This document shows positions 33,024 to 43,207 of a stretch of DNA of 64,000 nucleotides, piece by piece. Origin of the DNA: Hydrogenophaga sp. GTDB taxonomy: Bacteria; Pseudomonadota; Gammaproteobacteria; Burkholderiales; Burkholderiaceae_C. The translations under genes and the position numbers were made by a program. Below the pieces are notes generated by a model. The model was given only the letters and a program-made list of their open reading frames with translations, was not told the DNA's origin and searched no databases. The DNA is taken from NCBI RefSeq assembly GCF_019264445.1, contig NZ_JAHVAB010000046.1, positions 1-64,000 of the forward strand, read 5' to 3'. The stretch's first letter is position 1. Each line of letters opens with the position of its first letter.

Positions 33024-35273
33024 TCAGGGCTTGTAGCGCTGGGCCTTGAGGACGGAGGTGGTGCGCTTGAGGCTGCGCAAGACGTCCGCCAGGTGCTGAC
33101 GGTCGCGCACAGCGACAGAAAAGCGGATGTCTGTTGCCGTTTGCGCCGGCTCATCGCCCATGTCCACGTGGGTGATGTCCGCTTCCGCCGCTGCGATGCT
33201 GGATGCCACCCGAGCCAGGACGCCCTTGCCATTGGTGACGGTTACGACCACGGTGGTATCGAAAGAGCGCACGGGCTCATCCGCCCATTCCACTTCCAGG
33301 AAACGTTCGCCATCGCGCAACAGGAGGCGCTTGCCGGTCGGGCAGTCTTCTGCGTGCACTACCAAACCTTCGCCGCGGCCCAGGTATCCGACGATGCGAT
33401 CACCCGGAATGGGTTTGCAACAGGGTGCGTACTGCACGGACACGCCTTCACTGCCATCGAGCGTGACGACACCCTGCGATGCCGACTCATCCCTGCCACT
33501 GGCGTAGCGTTCGGTGCTGATCAGAAGCGCGTCAGGTTTGAGGCCCGTTTCGGCCAGCAGCACGGCGAGCTTCTTGCCGACCATGCTGGCAATGCGCTTG
33601 CCCATGCCGATGTCGGACAGAAGTTCGTCGCGGGCCTTGTTGCCTGTGAAGCGCAGCAACTTTTCCCAGGTGGCATGGTACGGGCCTTCCTCAGCCGGCA
33701 GGGTCGCGATGCCTTCGGACCGGAGCGCCTGACTGAGCATGCGTTCACCGAGTTCGTGCGACTTTTCTTGCGCCACTGTTTTGAGGTGGTGGCGGATTTT
33801 CGAACGCGCTCGACCCGTCTTGACGAATGACAGCCAGGCCGGGTTTGGTTCTGCTTTGTCGGCCGTGACGATCTCCACCACATCGCCATTGGCGAGCTCG
33901 GTGCGCAGCGGGCGTTGCTCGCCATTGATCCGGGCAGACACCGTGTGATTGCCGACGTCGCTGTGGATGGCGTAGGCGAAGTCCATCACCGTGGCACCTC
34001 GTGGCAACGCCATGATCTTGCTCTTCGGAGTGAACACGTAGACAGCGTCCGGGAAGAGGTCGATCTTGATGTGGTCCCAGAACTCGGCGGCGTCACGCGT
34101 TTCCTGCTGAATATCCAGCAGCGACTGCAACCACTGGGTGCCCAGGCGCTGCGAGGTGTCGCTGTTTGGCTCGCTGGCCTTGTAGAGCCAGTGCGCGGCC
34201 ACACCCGACTCCGCTACAACGTCCATGGCATGCGTGCGCAGCTGGAACTCGATGTTGGTACCAAAGGGGCCGATCAGCGTCGTGTGCAAGGACTGGTAGC
34301 CATTGACTTTGGGGATGGCGACATAGTCCCGGAACTTGCCAGGCAGCGGCTTGTACAGCTGATGCAGCACCCCCAGCCCGGTGTAGCAGTCGGTCAGCTC
34401 GGGCAGCACGATCCGAAAGCCATAAATATCCGTCACCTGTGAAAACGACAGGTGCTTGCTGTCCATCTTGCGATAGACGGAGTAAAGCGTCTTTTCCCGG
34501 CCCATGATGCGCACGCTCATACCGTGTCGCACGAATTCGGCTTCGACCTCCCGCTGCACACGAGAGATGAGATCCCTGCGGCGATTGCGGGACTTGTTCA
34601 AGGCTTTGGAAAGCACCTCGTAGCGCCATGGATGCAGAAACCGGAATGCGAGGTCTTGCAGTTCGCGGTACGTGAAGTTCAGGCCGAGCCGGTGCGCAAT
34701 CGGCGCATAGATTTCCAGGGTTTCACTGCTGATGCGCTGCCACTTTGAGCGTGGCATGTCGCCCATGGTGCGCATGTTGTGGGTGCGGTCGGCCAGTTTG
34801 ATCAGGATGACCCGAACGTCTTTGGCCATGGCCAGAAGCATCTTGCGGAACGACTCGGCCTGGTTCTGTTCCCGTGTGTCGAACTCCAGCTTTTCCAGCT
34901 TGGTCAGACCATCCACCAGCTCTGCCACGGGTGCACCAAAGCGCTCCACCAGCTCTTCTTTTGTGACGCCGCAGTCTTCGATGGCGTCGTGCATCAGTGC
35001 CGCCATCAGGGCCTGTGCATCCAGTTTCCATTCAGCGCACTGTGCGGCAACCGCGATGGGGTGCGTGATGTAGGGGTCGCCGTTTTTGCGCAGCTGCCCC
35101 AGATGCGCCTCATCGGCAAATCGGTACGCCTGGCGAATGTGTTCGATATCCGTCGCGCTGAGGTAATCGAGTTTTCCGAGGAGCGCCGCGAAACTGGCGG
35201 CAGCGGCGCTCGCGGCCGGGTGCGCCTGCTCGGCAGTGGGCAAAAGGGTGCCGCTATCGGCCTCGGTCGTCAT
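33024..35273 (-). CDS. spoT: Bifunctional (p)ppGpp synthetase/hydrolase
   Basis: A 749-residue Rel/Spo protein. The HD hydrolase has ITHP (69-72), MHDAIED (94-100) and LIKLADRTHNM. The synthetase domain has GREKTLYSVYRKM, YQSLHTTLIGPFG and the RTHAMDVVAESGVAAHW block. A TGS domain (VYVFTPKSKIMALPRGATVMDFAY) and C-terminal ACT domain (FDTTVVVTVTNGKGVLARVAS) follow. Presence of an intact HD site marks it as SpoT-type, able to break down the alarmone. It lies downstream of rpoZ, as usual in beta-proteobacteria. Confidence 0.95.
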   Translation of the reverse strand: MTTEADSGTLLPTAEQAHPAASAAAASFAALLGKLDYLSATDIEHIRQAYRFADEAHLGQLRKNGDPYITHPIAVAAQCAEWKLDAQALMAALMHDAIEDCGVTKEELVERFGAPVAELVDGLTKLEKLEFDTREQNQAESFRKMLLAMAKDVRVILIKLADRTHNMRTMGDMPRSKWQRISSETLEIYAPIAHRLGLNFTYRELQDLAFRFLHPWRYEVLSKALNKSRNRRRDLISRVQREVEAEFVRHGMSVRIMGREKTLYSVYRKMDSKHLSFSQVTDIYGFRIVLPELTDCYTGLGVLHQLYKPLPGKFRDYVAIPKVNGYQSLHTTLIGPFGTNIEFQLRTHAMDVVAESGVAAHWLYKASEPNSDTSQRLGTQWLQSLLDIQQETRDAAEFWDHIKIDLFPDAVYVFTPKSKIMALPRGATVMDFAYAIHSDVGNHTVSARINGEQRPLRTELANGDVVEIVTADKAEPNPAWLSFVKTGRARSKIRHHLKTVAQEKSHELGERMLSQALRSEGIATLPAEEGPYHATWEKLLRFTGNKARDELLSDIGMGKRIASMVGKKLAVLLAETGLKPDALLISTERYASGRDESASQGVVTLDGSEGVSVQYAPCCKPIPGDRIVGYLGRGEGLVVHAEDCPTGKRLLLRDGERFLEVEWADEPVRSFDTTVVVTVTNGKGVLARVASSIAAAEADITHVDMGDEPAQTATDIRFSVAVRDRQHLADVLRSLKRTTSVLKAQRYKP

Positions 35274-35357
35274 GGGTGTACTTTAGCGCGAGACGCTGCG
35301 GCCCGCTGACGCGTGCACAGAGTCTGTGCATCTGCGTGGCTGGCCTGGGTACACCCG

Positions 35358-35388
35358 AAAAAAAAGCACCGCCATGCGGTGCCTTTTT
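35358..35388. terminator. Terminator between rpoZ and spoT
   Basis: GCACCGC-CAT-GCGGTGC is flanked by eight A on the left and five T on the right, so it can act in both directions. It lies 22 bases past the rpoZ stop (minus strand). spoT probably depends on readthrough or a promoter in 35274-35357. Confidence 0.85.
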
Positions 35389-35409
35389 GAGGGCGGAAAG
35401 TGCCTGGCC

Positions 35410-35613
35410 TCAGAGGGGAACCTTCTTGAGCATTTCCAGGCCGATCTTGCCGTCTGCAATTTCACGCAGTGCGGTCACGCCGGGCTTGTTCTTGCTTTCG
35501 ATCTTGGGCGCATGTCCTTGGCTCAGCATGCGTGCGCGATACGTCGCAGCCAGCACGAGTTGAAAGCGGTTGGGGATCTTTTCCAGACAATCTTCGACGG
35601 TGATGCGTGCCAT
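35410..35613 (-). CDS. rpoZ: RNA polymerase omega subunit
   Basis: A 67-residue protein beginning [20 protein letters not shown], the canonical omega start, with [10 protein letters not shown] and [13 protein letters not shown]. Omega binds the C-terminal region of beta-prime and helps assembly; in many bacteria it also forms part of a ppGpp site. The start at 35613 is fixed by the conserved MARITVED. It is downstream of gmk and upstream of spoT. Confidence 0.95.
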   Translation of the reverse strand: MARITVEDCLEKIPNRFQLVLAATYRARMLSQGHAPKIESKNKPGVTALREIADGKIGLEMLKKVPL

Positions 35614-35641
35614 GGGCGGGCTCCGGGAAATGGGCGATGAA

Positions 35642-36262
35642 TCAGAGGATGTTGAGCGCTTTGAAGGTATCGCTGCGGGCGATACGCTGGGCGGAGAACT
35701 TGAGCCGCTGTGCATGGACGATGGCCTTGAGGTCAAACAGGGCCCGCTCGAACAACTCGTTGATTATAACGAAGTCGAATTCTTTGGCATGAGACATCTC
35801 GCTGGCAGCGTTCTGCAGCCGCAACTCGATGACCTCGGCCGTGTCCTCTGCCCGCCTTTCCAGTCTTGAGCGCAGCTCTTCCCAGCTGGGCGGCAAGATG
35901 AAGATCAGCACCGCGTTGGGGAAAATGCGTTTGACTTGGATGGCGCCCTGAAAATCAATTTCAAGAACCACGTCGGCACCCTGTGCCATGCGCTGTTCGA
36001 TCGCCATCTTCGAGGTGCCGTAGCGATTGCCATGCACCATCGCCCATTCCAGGAAGGCGCCCTGAATGACCATCTGATCGAACGTTTCTTTGCTTACAAA
36101 GTAGTACTCGCGACCGTGCAGTTCCTGGCCCCGAGGGGCGCGGGTGGTGTGCGAGACCGAGGGCACGACGCGCGAGTCCAGCTCCATCAATGCCTTGACC
36201 AGACTGGACTTGCCTGCGCCACTGGGCGCGGCAACCACAAACAGATTTCCGGGGTATTCCAT
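35642..36262 (-). CDS. gmk: Guanylate kinase
   Basis: A 206-residue enzyme that phosphorylates GMP to GDP. Motifs: [19 protein letters not shown] (P-loop), [21 protein letters not shown] (GMP-binding site), [13 protein letters not shown], and [13 protein letters not shown]. Near the C-terminus [17 protein letters not shown] forms the lid. The gene order yicC-gmk-rpoZ-spoT is conserved in beta-proteobacteria. It starts two bases after the yicC stop. Confidence 0.96.
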   Translation of the reverse strand: MEYPGNLFVVAAPSGAGKSSLVKALMELDSRVVPSVSHTTRAPRGQELHGREYYFVSKETFDQMVIQGAFLEWAMVHGNRYGTSKMAIEQRMAQGADVVLEIDFQGAIQVKRIFPNAVLIFILPPSWEELRSRLERRAEDTAEVIELRLQNAASEMSHAKEFDFVIINELFERALFDLKAIVHAQRLKFSAQRIARSDTFKALNIL

Positions 36263-36264
36263 GT

Positions 36265-37200
36265 TTATTCGATGTTCTGGACCTGCTCGCGCATCTGCTC
36301 GATGAGGACCTTCATGTCTACTGAAATGCGCGTGAGTTCCAGGTTGGAGGACTTTGAACCCAAGGTGTTGGCCTCACGGTGCAATTCCTGAATGAGGAAG
36401 TCCAGGCGCTTGCCGACTTCAGCCCCCTTTTTGAGCAGGCGCTCGATTTCGGTCAGGTGCGAGTCGAGGCGGGTGAGTTCTTCGGCCACGTCGATTCGGA
36501 TGGCAAAGGCGGTTGCTTCAGTGAGCGCGCGGTCGTGCGCCATGTCTGAGGTCACGCTGCCACCCGGCGCTGTGTGGGCGGTGCCGGCGCCCAGGGCTTC
36601 GTTCCAGCGGTCGATAAAACGCTGGCGCTGTTGCGCGACGAGCTGAGGAATCAGGGGCTGGGCGTCCTTGGCGAGTTGGCGGAGCTGGCTCAGGCGGTCC
36701 AGCAGCATGGTGCTCAAGCGTTTGCCTTCGCGTTCGCGGGCAGACGTCAGTCCGTCGAGCGCGGTTTGAGCCAGGGCTACGAGGGCGTTGTTGAGCTCGC
36801 CCGGGTTGCCTTGCTGGCGAGAGGTGAGTTGCAGCACCTCTGCAACGCTCAAGGGGGCTGCAGTGGGCAGCCAGGCGCGCACGTTGTCCTGCAGTCCGAC
36901 GAGCTTCTGAAGATCCAGTGCACTCGGCTGGCGCGGCACGCTGTCGGCTCTGCCTTCGATCCAGGCGCGCACCTCCACCTTCCCTCGTTTGAGCCGTGAT
37001 GCCAGCAGTTCGCGCAGCGCCGGTTCGGTGCCACGCAGGTCGTCTGGCAATTTGAAGGTGAGGTCGAGAAAGCGGCTGTTGACCGAGCGGATTTCCAGGC
37101 CCACACCCGGCTGGGAATCGCGGCTGGACTCGCTGCTGGCCGGGGCTGCAGGCCCTCCTGAGTGGGCCGTGGCGTAGCCGGTCATGCTGTAAACTGCCAT
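36265..37200 (-). CDS. yicC: YicC-family endoribonuclease
   Basis: A 311-residue protein starting [12 protein letters not shown], with [30 protein letters not shown], and the DUF1732 C-terminus [22 protein letters not shown] and [19 protein letters not shown]. YicC of E. coli is an RNase that acts on regulatory RNA. The conserved terminal [19 protein letters not shown] is present. An insert ([14 protein letters not shown]) near residue 18 is not typical and may be a loop. Confidence 0.92.
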   Translation of the reverse strand: MAVYSMTGYATAHSGGPAAPASSESSRDSQPGVGLEIRSVNSRFLDLTFKLPDDLRGTEPALRELLASRLKRGKVEVRAWIEGRADSVPRQPSALDLQKLVGLQDNVRAWLPTAAPLSVAEVLQLTSRQQGNPGELNNALVALAQTALDGLTSAREREGKRLSTMLLDRLSQLRQLAKDAQPLIPQLVAQQRQRFIDRWNEALGAGTAHTAPGGSVTSDMAHDRALTEATAFAIRIDVAEELTRLDSHLTEIERLLKKGAEVGKRLDFLIQELHREANTLGSKSSNLELTRISVDMKVLIEQMREQVQNIE

Positions 37201-37260
37201 TGAACTTTGCCCATCAGGGTGATCGGTCCAAAACGAGGCGTTCCGGAAGCCATCCGAATT

Positions 37261-38268
37261 ATGTCAAAGGTCAAACCCGCACCGCTGCCGCCGGACACCG
37301 TGATCGGTGGTTACCGCATTGTTCGCAAGTTGGCGGCTGGTGGTTTTGGTGTGGTGTACCTCGCGGTGGACACCGAGGGGCAGCAGGTCGCTGTCAAGGA
37401 ATACCTGCCGTCATCGCTGGCCTCGCGTGGCCCTGGCGAATTGCTCCCCCAGGTGCAGCCTGAGAAGCTCTCGCTGTACCGCCTCGGCCTCAAGAGCTTC
37501 TTTGAAGAAGGGCGCGCGCTGGCCCAAATCTCTCACCAATCCGTGGTGAGCGTGCTCAATTTCTTCCGTGAGAACGAGACGGTTTATATGGTCATGAATT
37601 TTCTGGAGGGGGCATCCCTGCAGGAATTCATCATCACGGCGCGCGAGCTCAAGAAGCAGAAGGTGTTTCGCGAGTCGACCATTCGGTCGCTCTACGACGA
37701 AGTGCTGCGCGGTTTGCGCATCGTGCACCAGCACAAGATGCTGCACCTGGACATCAAGCCCGCCAACATCTTCGTGACCGACGACAACCGCTCGGTGCTG
37801 ATCGACTTTGGTGCCGCCCGCGAGGTGCTGAGCAAGGAAGGCAATTTCATCCGGCCGATGTACACGCCTGGCTTTGCCGCGCCCGAGATGTACCGGCGCG
37901 ATTCCTCCATGGGCCCCTGGACCGACATCTATGCCATCGGCGCCTGCATCTACGCCAGCATGCAGGGCTATCCGCCCAACGATGCGCCGCAGCGGCTGGA
38001 AAAAGACCGTCTTTCGCTGGCACTGTCGCGTTTGCGCGGCGTGTACTCGGACAACCTCATCGAGGTGGTGGAATGGTGCATGTCGCTCGACCCGTTGTCG
38101 CGCCCTCAGTCGGTGTTCGCTCTGCAGAAAGAGCTGAGCCGTGAAACGGAACGCAGCTACACGAAGCTGACTGTCGCCGAGAAGATGCGGCTGCAGTTCG
38201 ACAACATCGTGTCGGACAACAAGAAGTCGTTGCGCAAATCCACCAACGCGGCCACCAAATTTCGATGA
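37261..38268 (+). CDS. Ser/Thr protein kinase
   Basis: A 335-residue Hanks-type kinase without membrane segment. The start at 37261 (GGAAG upstream) is chosen over the ATG at 37207. Motifs: GGYRIVRKLAAGGFGVVY (Gly loop), VAVKEYLP (Lys46), HLDIKPANI (Asp164, Lys166, Asn169), LIDFGAARE (DFG, Asp182), YTPGFAAPEMY (APE) and TDIYAIGACIY. All catalytic residues are intact. The tail SYTKLTVAEKMRLQFDN is unassigned. Its TGA overlaps the PP2C gene. Substrates are unknown. Confidence 0.92.
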   Translation: MSKVKPAPLPPDTVIGGYRIVRKLAAGGFGVVYLAVDTEGQQVAVKEYLPSSLASRGPGELLPQVQPEKLSLYRLGLKSFFEEGRALAQISHQSVVSVLNFFRENETVYMVMNFLEGASLQEFIITARELKKQKVFRESTIRSLYDEVLRGLRIVHQHKMLHLDIKPANIFVTDDNRSVLIDFGAAREVLSKEGNFIRPMYTPGFAAPEMYRRDSSMGPWTDIYAIGACIYASMQGYPPNDAPQRLEKDRLSLALSRLRGVYSDNLIEVVEWCMSLDPLSRPQSVFALQKELSRETERSYTKLTVAEKMRLQFDNIVSDNKKSLRKSTNAATKFR

Positions 38269-39164
38269 AGTTTTCGGTCTACCAGATCAGCCGCCAAGGG
38301 GGCCGGGAGCGGAATGAAGACCGAATGGGGTATGCCTACACCCGCGAGTCTGGTCTGTTCGTGCTGGCCGACGGCATGGGCGGACACCCCGAAGGCGCGA
38401 TGGCCGCACAGCTCGCCTTGCAGACCTTTTCGGCGTACTTCCAGAAGGCGGCCAACCCGACGGTGCGCGAAGTGCCCGAGTTTCTCTCCAGCGCCTTGAT
38501 GGCCGCCCACCATCAGATCATTCGCTACGCGGCTGAAAAAGGCATGCTCGACACGCCGCGCACGACGTTGGTGGCTGCCGTGATGGAGCGCAACCACGTG
38601 CACTGGGTGCACTGCGGCGACTCGCGGCTGTATGTTGTGCGCCATGGCGAGATGCTGACGCGAACGCGCGATCACTCCTATATGGAGCAACAGCAGCATC
38701 TGGGTCGCGCGACCGACCACATCAACCGCAACATCCTTTTCACGTGCCTGGGTTCGCCGGCCAAGCCCGTGTTTGATCTCTCCGGCCCCGTTCACCTGAT
38801 GCAGGGTGATCGCGTGCTGCTGTGTTCGGACGGGCTGTGGGGGACGGTCAGCGATGAGGAGATCACCTCCGAATTGTCCAAGCGACCTCTGGAGCAGGCG
38901 GTGCCGGAGCTCGTGGAAATGGCACTCAAGCGTGGCGGGCCGCGTTGCGACAACGTCACCGTGCTGGCGATGGAGTGGGAGACGGCCGACGAATTCCAGT
39001 CGACGCGCGTGTCAACCGAAGACATTGACGACGGTGTGTTCGCGTCCACCATTCAGTCGGGCATACCCGACCCGTCCATTGAAGACATGGACGACGCCGC
39101 CATTGAAAAATCGATCGCCGAGATCAATGCGGCGATCCGCCGCACGGCCGAGCGCAATTCCTGA
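38265..39164 (+). CDS. PP2C-family protein phosphatase
   Basis: A 299-residue metal-dependent phosphatase. Metal-site motifs: [59 protein letters not shown] and [15 protein letters not shown], all with the expected Asp and Gly. An acidic tail ([26 protein letters not shown]) follows the domain and might be a regulatory or kinase-contact segment. ATGA overlap with the kinase implies a matched writer/eraser pair. Confidence 0.92.
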   Translation: MKFSVYQISRQGGRERNEDRMGYAYTRESGLFVLADGMGGHPEGAMAAQLALQTFSAYFQKAANPTVREVPEFLSSALMAAHHQIIRYAAEKGMLDTPRTTLVAAVMERNHVHWVHCGDSRLYVVRHGEMLTRTRDHSYMEQQQHLGRATDHINRNILFTCLGSPAKPVFDLSGPVHLMQGDRVLLCSDGLWGTVSDEEITSELSKRPLEQAVPELVEMALKRGGPRCDNVTVLAMEWETADEFQSTRVSTEDIDDGVFASTIQSGIPDPSIEDMDDAAIEKSIAEINAAIRRTAERNS

Positions 39165-39180
39165 ACTTTCGAGGTTTCCC

Positions 39181-39918
39181 ATGAGCGATATGTCCCGACC
39201 CGGCCAACGGGCGGCCGATGCGTTGCGCCCTGTGCGCATCACCCGCCACTACACCATCCACGCCGAGGGGTCGGTGCTGATCGAGTTCGGCGACACGAAG
39301 GTGCTGTGCACCGCTTCGGTGGAAGAGAAGGTGCCGCCCCACAAACGCGGTAGCGGCGAAGGCTGGGTGACGGCGGAGTACGGCATGCTGCCGCGCGCCA
39401 CCCACACCCGCAGCGACCGCGAGGCGGCCAAGGGCAAGCAGAGCGGGCGCACCCAGGAGATCCAGCGCCTGATTGGTCGCTCGTTGCGCGCGGTGTTCGA
39501 CCTCAAGGCACTGGGAGAGCGCACCATTTCGCTTGACTGCGACGTGATCCAGGCCGACGGCGGCACGCGCACGGCCAGCATCACCGGCGCGTTCGTGGCG
39601 GCGCACGATGCCGTGTCCAGGCTGATGGCCGACGGCAAGCTGGTGAGTTCACCGATCAGGGATCACGTGGCTGCGATTTCCGTGGGCATCCTGAAAGGAC
39701 AGCCGCTGCTGGACCTGGAATACGTGGAGGACTCGGCCTGCGACACCGACATGAACGTGGTCATGACGGGCGCAGGGCATTACGTGGAGGTGCAGGGCAC
39801 CGCCGAAGGTGCGGCTTTCACGCGCCGCGAAATGGATGCCTTGCTCGGGCTGGCAGAGAAGGGCGTGAGCGAGCTCGTGATGCTGCAGCGGCAAGCGCTG
39901 GGCTTGTCGAAGCCATGA
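39181..39918 (+). CDS. rph: RNase PH
   Basis: A 245-residue phosphorolytic 3'-to-5' exoribonuclease for tRNA 3' trimming. Motifs: [90 protein letters not shown], and [11 protein letters not shown]. Length and order are canonical. It starts 17 bases after the PP2C stop and its stop overlaps rdgB. Confidence 0.96.
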   Translation: MSDMSRPGQRAADALRPVRITRHYTIHAEGSVLIEFGDTKVLCTASVEEKVPPHKRGSGEGWVTAEYGMLPRATHTRSDREAAKGKQSGRTQEIQRLIGRSLRAVFDLKALGERTISLDCDVIQADGGTRTASITGAFVAAHDAVSRLMADGKLVSSPIRDHVAAISVGILKGQPLLDLEYVEDSACDTDMNVVMTGAGHYVEVQGTAEGAAFTRREMDALLGLAEKGVSELVMLQRQALGLSKP

Positions 39919-40526
39919 AACTGGTTCTGGCCTCGAACAACGCCGGCAAGCTCGCCGAGTTGCAGGTGCTGTTTGCACCGCTCGGCGTGGAGCTGGTGCG
40001 CCAGGCGGACCTGAACATTCCCGAGGCGCCCGAACCGCATCGCACCTTCATTGAGAATGCCTTGGCCAAAGCGCGCCATGCTGCGCGGGAAAGTGGCCTG
40101 CCTGCGCTGGCCGACGATGCGGGTCTGTGTGTCGAAGCCTTCGGCGGTTTGCCAGGCGTGGATACCGCGTACTACGCCACGCAGTTTGGCTACGACAAGG
40201 GCGACCAGAACAACGTGCGTGCGCTTCTGGAGCAAATGGCCCATGTCACGGACCGCCGCGCCGCGCTGGTGAGCACGCTCGTGGCCCTGCGCAGCGCGGA
40301 CGATCCTGAGCCGCTCGTGGCCACGGGCCGAGCGCCTGGGCTCATCACGCAGGCGCCGATCGGCGATAACGGGTTTGGCTTTGACCCGGTGATGTACCTG
40401 CCAGACTTCGGAGCGACGTTTGCGCAGCTGCCCACCGAAGTCAAGAACGCCAACAGCCATCGGGGTCGTGCCGCACAGCAGATGCTGGAGCTGATGCGTG
40501 CGCGCTGGTTTGCGTCTGCGTCATGA
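39915..40526 (+). CDS. rdgB: XTP/dITP pyrophosphatase
   Basis: A 203-residue house-cleaning enzyme that hydrolyses non-canonical purine nucleotides. Motifs: [46 protein letters not shown] (with DDAGL), GVDTAYYA, and [23 protein letters not shown]. Start and stop overlap neighbours by ATGA, so rph-rdgB-hemW are translationally linked. Confidence 0.95.
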   Translation: MKLVLASNNAGKLAELQVLFAPLGVELVRQADLNIPEAPEPHRTFIENALAKARHAARESGLPALADDAGLCVEAFGGLPGVDTAYYATQFGYDKGDQNNVRALLEQMAHVTDRRAALVSTLVALRSADDPEPLVATGRAPGLITQAPIGDNGFGFDPVMYLPDFGATFAQLPTEVKNANSHRGRAAQQMLELMRARWFASAS

Positions 40527-41800
40527 GCGAGTCGTCTGGTGTGCCGATGTCGTGGCCCGCGGGGCGCGCAGCGGCCGCAGCGCCGGCGCAAGTGGCGTGG
40601 AACGATGTGCGGCACTGGATGCGCCCGGGCACGCTGCAGCTGCAGAGCCTGCCGCCGCTCTCGTTGTACATCCACTTGCCGTGGTGCCTGAAGAAGTGTC
40701 CGTATTGCGACTTCAACTCGCATGAATGGAGCGCCACGGCGGAGCCAGGACAGACACTGCCCGAGGCCGCTTACCTGGATGCCCTGCGCGCAGACCTCGC
40801 GGCTTCGTTGCCCTTGATCTGGGGGCGCACGGTCCACAGTGTGTTCATTGGCGGGGGCACACCCAGCCTGTTTTCACCGGCATCGATTGATCGGTTGTTG
40901 GGCGATGTGCGCGCCATGCTGCGCCTGGAAGCCGATGCCGAGATCACCCTGGAGGCCAACCCGGGCACCTTCGAAAAGGACCGCTTCCGCGCCTTTCGCG
41001 AGGCGGGGGTCACGCGGTTGTCCGTCGGCGTGCAGAGCTTCAACGACGGTCACCTGAAGGCATTGGGACGGGTGCACGACCGCGACCAGGCCATGGCCGC
41101 GGTCGAAGAAGCCGCGCAGGCCTTCGACACGTTCAACCTCGACATCATGTACGCGCTGCCGGGGCAGACGCTGGCCGATTGCGAGGCCGACATGCGCACC
41201 GCGTTGTCGTTTGCACCGCCGCACATCTCGATCTACCACCTCACGCTCGAACCCAACACCTACTTCGCCAAGTACCCGCCCGCCTTGCCGCCTGAAGACG
41301 AAGCCTGGGACATGCTGGACCGCATCACCGAGCTGACGGGACAGGCCGGCTTGCAGCGCTACGAGGTCTCGGCCTACGCGCGCGCGGGGCACCAGTGCTG
41401 GCACAACCTGAACTACTGGCAGTTCGGGGATTACCTCGGCATTGGTGCGGGTGCGCACAGCAAACTCAGCTTCGCGCACCGCGTGGGCAGGCCGGTGCGC
41501 GTGCGCGAGCCGCGGCTGTACATGGAACGTGCGTTGGCCGGCGATGCGGTGGTGAGCGCTGATGAGGTGGCGCGCAAGGCGCTGCCGTTCGAATTCATGC
41601 TCAATGCCTTGCGCCTGAAGCAAGGGTTCACCTTGCTGCAATTCATGGAGCGCACGGGGCTGCCGCTGTCCGCCATCGGGGCGGCGCTGGAGCAGGCGGA
41701 GCGCAAAGGCCTCATCGGGCGCGACGCCACGCGCGTTTGGCCCACCGAGCGCGGCTTCGACTTCCTCAGCGACCTGCAGGCACTGTTTCTGGCTGACTGA
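40523..41800 (+). CDS. hemW: Radical SAM heme chaperone HemW
   Basis: A 425-residue radical SAM protein. SLYIHLPWCLKKCPYCDFNSH gives the cluster Cys55, 59 and 62 and the extra Cys64-type aromatic pattern of HemW/HemN-like proteins. FIGGGTPSLF, EITLEANPGTFE, GVQSFND and DIMYALPGQT follow. The C-terminal HemN domain has RYEVSAYAR and GAGAHSKLSF. An uncommon N-terminal extension of about 42 residues (rich in Ala, Trp) precedes the core. HemW inserts heme into respiratory enzymes; it lacks HemN oxidase activity. Confidence 0.93.
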   Translation: MSESSGVPMSWPAGRAAAAAPAQVAWNDVRHWMRPGTLQLQSLPPLSLYIHLPWCLKKCPYCDFNSHEWSATAEPGQTLPEAAYLDALRADLAASLPLIWGRTVHSVFIGGGTPSLFSPASIDRLLGDVRAMLRLEADAEITLEANPGTFEKDRFRAFREAGVTRLSVGVQSFNDGHLKALGRVHDRDQAMAAVEEAAQAFDTFNLDIMYALPGQTLADCEADMRTALSFAPPHISIYHLTLEPNTYFAKYPPALPPEDEAWDMLDRITELTGQAGLQRYEVSAYARAGHQCWHNLNYWQFGDYLGIGAGAHSKLSFAHRVGRPVRVREPRLYMERALAGDAVVSADEVARKALPFEFMLNALRLKQGFTLLQFMERTGLPLSAIGAALEQAERKGLIGRDATRVWPTERGFDFLSDLQALFLAD

Positions 41801-41803
41801 GCG

Positions 41804-43207
41804 TCAGGCCGCGGCCGGCGCTGCCTGCAGGCTGAACCCCACGCGCGTGATGCCGCCACTGGACTCCGCCGCAGGCAGTCCGTCGTGCATGCGGGCAATG
41901 GCGGCAACGATGGACAGGCCCAGACCGTGGTGCGGCTTCTCCATCTCGCAGCGCGCGGCGTCTGCGCGGAAGAATCGGTCGAACAAACGCGGCAGGTGTT
42001 CCGGGTCAATGGAGGGACCGGCGTTTTCCACCCACAGCCGCATGCCGCCGCCGCCGACCTCGCGCGCGATGCGCACGCACAGCTGGGAGCCTTCGTCTGC
42101 ATAGCGGATGGCGTTGCCCAGCAAGTTGGACAGGGCACGTTTGACCAGCGGCTCGTCCACCGGCAGCTTCGCGTCGCCTTCAATAACGACACTCAGGCCG
42201 CGGTCCTCCATCGGTGCTTCGTGGAATTCAACCACCTGGCGCACCAGCTCGGCCATGCTCACGGGTGCTCCGCGCCGCGCCTTCACGCCGCGGTCGGCCT
42301 GCGCCAGAAACAGCATGTCGTTGACGATGGCGGCCATGCGATGCAGCTCTTCCAGATTGGAATGCAAGGTGTCTTCGAGTTCGGCCGCGCTGCGCTCTCG
42401 GCTGAGCGCGACTTCGGTGTGGCCAATCAGGTTGGCCAGCGGCGTGCGCAGTTCGTGTGCGACATCGGCGTTGAAGCCCTCGAGTTGCGCATAGGTGCGC
42501 TCCACGCGGTGCATCAAACCGTTGAACTGATCAATGAGTGGCTGAAGTTCTTCAGCCGATTCGGGCAGAGCCAGACGCTGGCCCATGCGCCGCGCGTCGA
42601 TCGCCTTGGTTTGTGCGGCCAGATCGAGCAACGGGCGCAAGCTGCAACGCACGCGCCAGAAGGTGCCCCAGCCCACCAGGGCCGCGCCCGCGAGCACGGC
42701 GCCCACGAGCAGCAAGGCCATGCGCTTGGCGGTCTTGGCGTCTTGTGAGCAATCCAGAACCAGCTTGCCTTGCAGCACGCCGCTCGTCTGTGTGGGCACA
42801 GTGAAATCCATCCCGCGAGCCGTCGTGTGTGTCACGTCAAACGTGGGCGCGGCATCGCGGTAAAACGCGCTGCCGTCGGCACGCTGCACCTGAACAAACG
42901 TGCCAGGACGGCGCTCGGCAAGCCATGCCAGCTTGGCCTTCACTTCGGCCTCTCCACCGCTGGTGTCGGCCTCGCGCATCACGTCCACCAGCACGCTGGT
43001 GTAGCTGCGCAGCTCTTCCTCGTGCTTGGCCACGAAGAGCATCGAGGTGGCGCCGTAGATGAAAGCCAGCAACACGCCCAGACCGATCACGGTCTGCACC
43101 GCGAGCAGGATCGAGAGCCGCCGGCCAATGGAGTAGGTGCACGGGGCTTCAACAGGCTTGTCGAGCAACGCAGGTGCCGCGTTGTTCAACGCCGTGGTGG
43201 TATTCAT
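41804..43207 (-). CDS. Heavy-metal-type sensor histidine kinase
   Basis: A 467-residue membrane kinase. Residues about 28-55 (RRLSILLAVQTVIGLGVLLAFIY) form helix 1, then a periplasmic domain to about 165, then helix 2 (LLVGAVLAGAALVGWG), HAMP, the H box DVAHELRTPLANLI, N box LLGNAIRYADEG, and ATP lid HHGLGLSIV. Layout fits CusS/IrlS/CzcS kinases. The start at 43207 overlaps the regulator stop by ATGA. Unlike the truncated kinase in the island, this one is complete. Its metal is not evident from sequence. Confidence 0.88.
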   Translation of the reverse strand: MNTTTALNNAAPALLDKPVEAPCTYSIGRRLSILLAVQTVIGLGVLLAFIYGATSMLFVAKHEEELRSYTSVLVDVMREADTSGGEAEVKAKLAWLAERRPGTFVQVQRADGSAFYRDAAPTFDVTHTTARGMDFTVPTQTSGVLQGKLVLDCSQDAKTAKRMALLLVGAVLAGAALVGWGTFWRVRCSLRPLLDLAAQTKAIDARRMGQRLALPESAEELQPLIDQFNGLMHRVERTYAQLEGFNADVAHELRTPLANLIGHTEVALSRERSAAELEDTLHSNLEELHRMAAIVNDMLFLAQADRGVKARRGAPVSMAELVRQVVEFHEAPMEDRGLSVVIEGDAKLPVDEPLVKRALSNLLGNAIRYADEGSQLCVRIAREVGGGGMRLWVENAGPSIDPEHLPRLFDRFFRADAARCEMEKPHHGLGLSIVAAIARMHDGLPAAESSGGITRVGFSLQAAPAAA

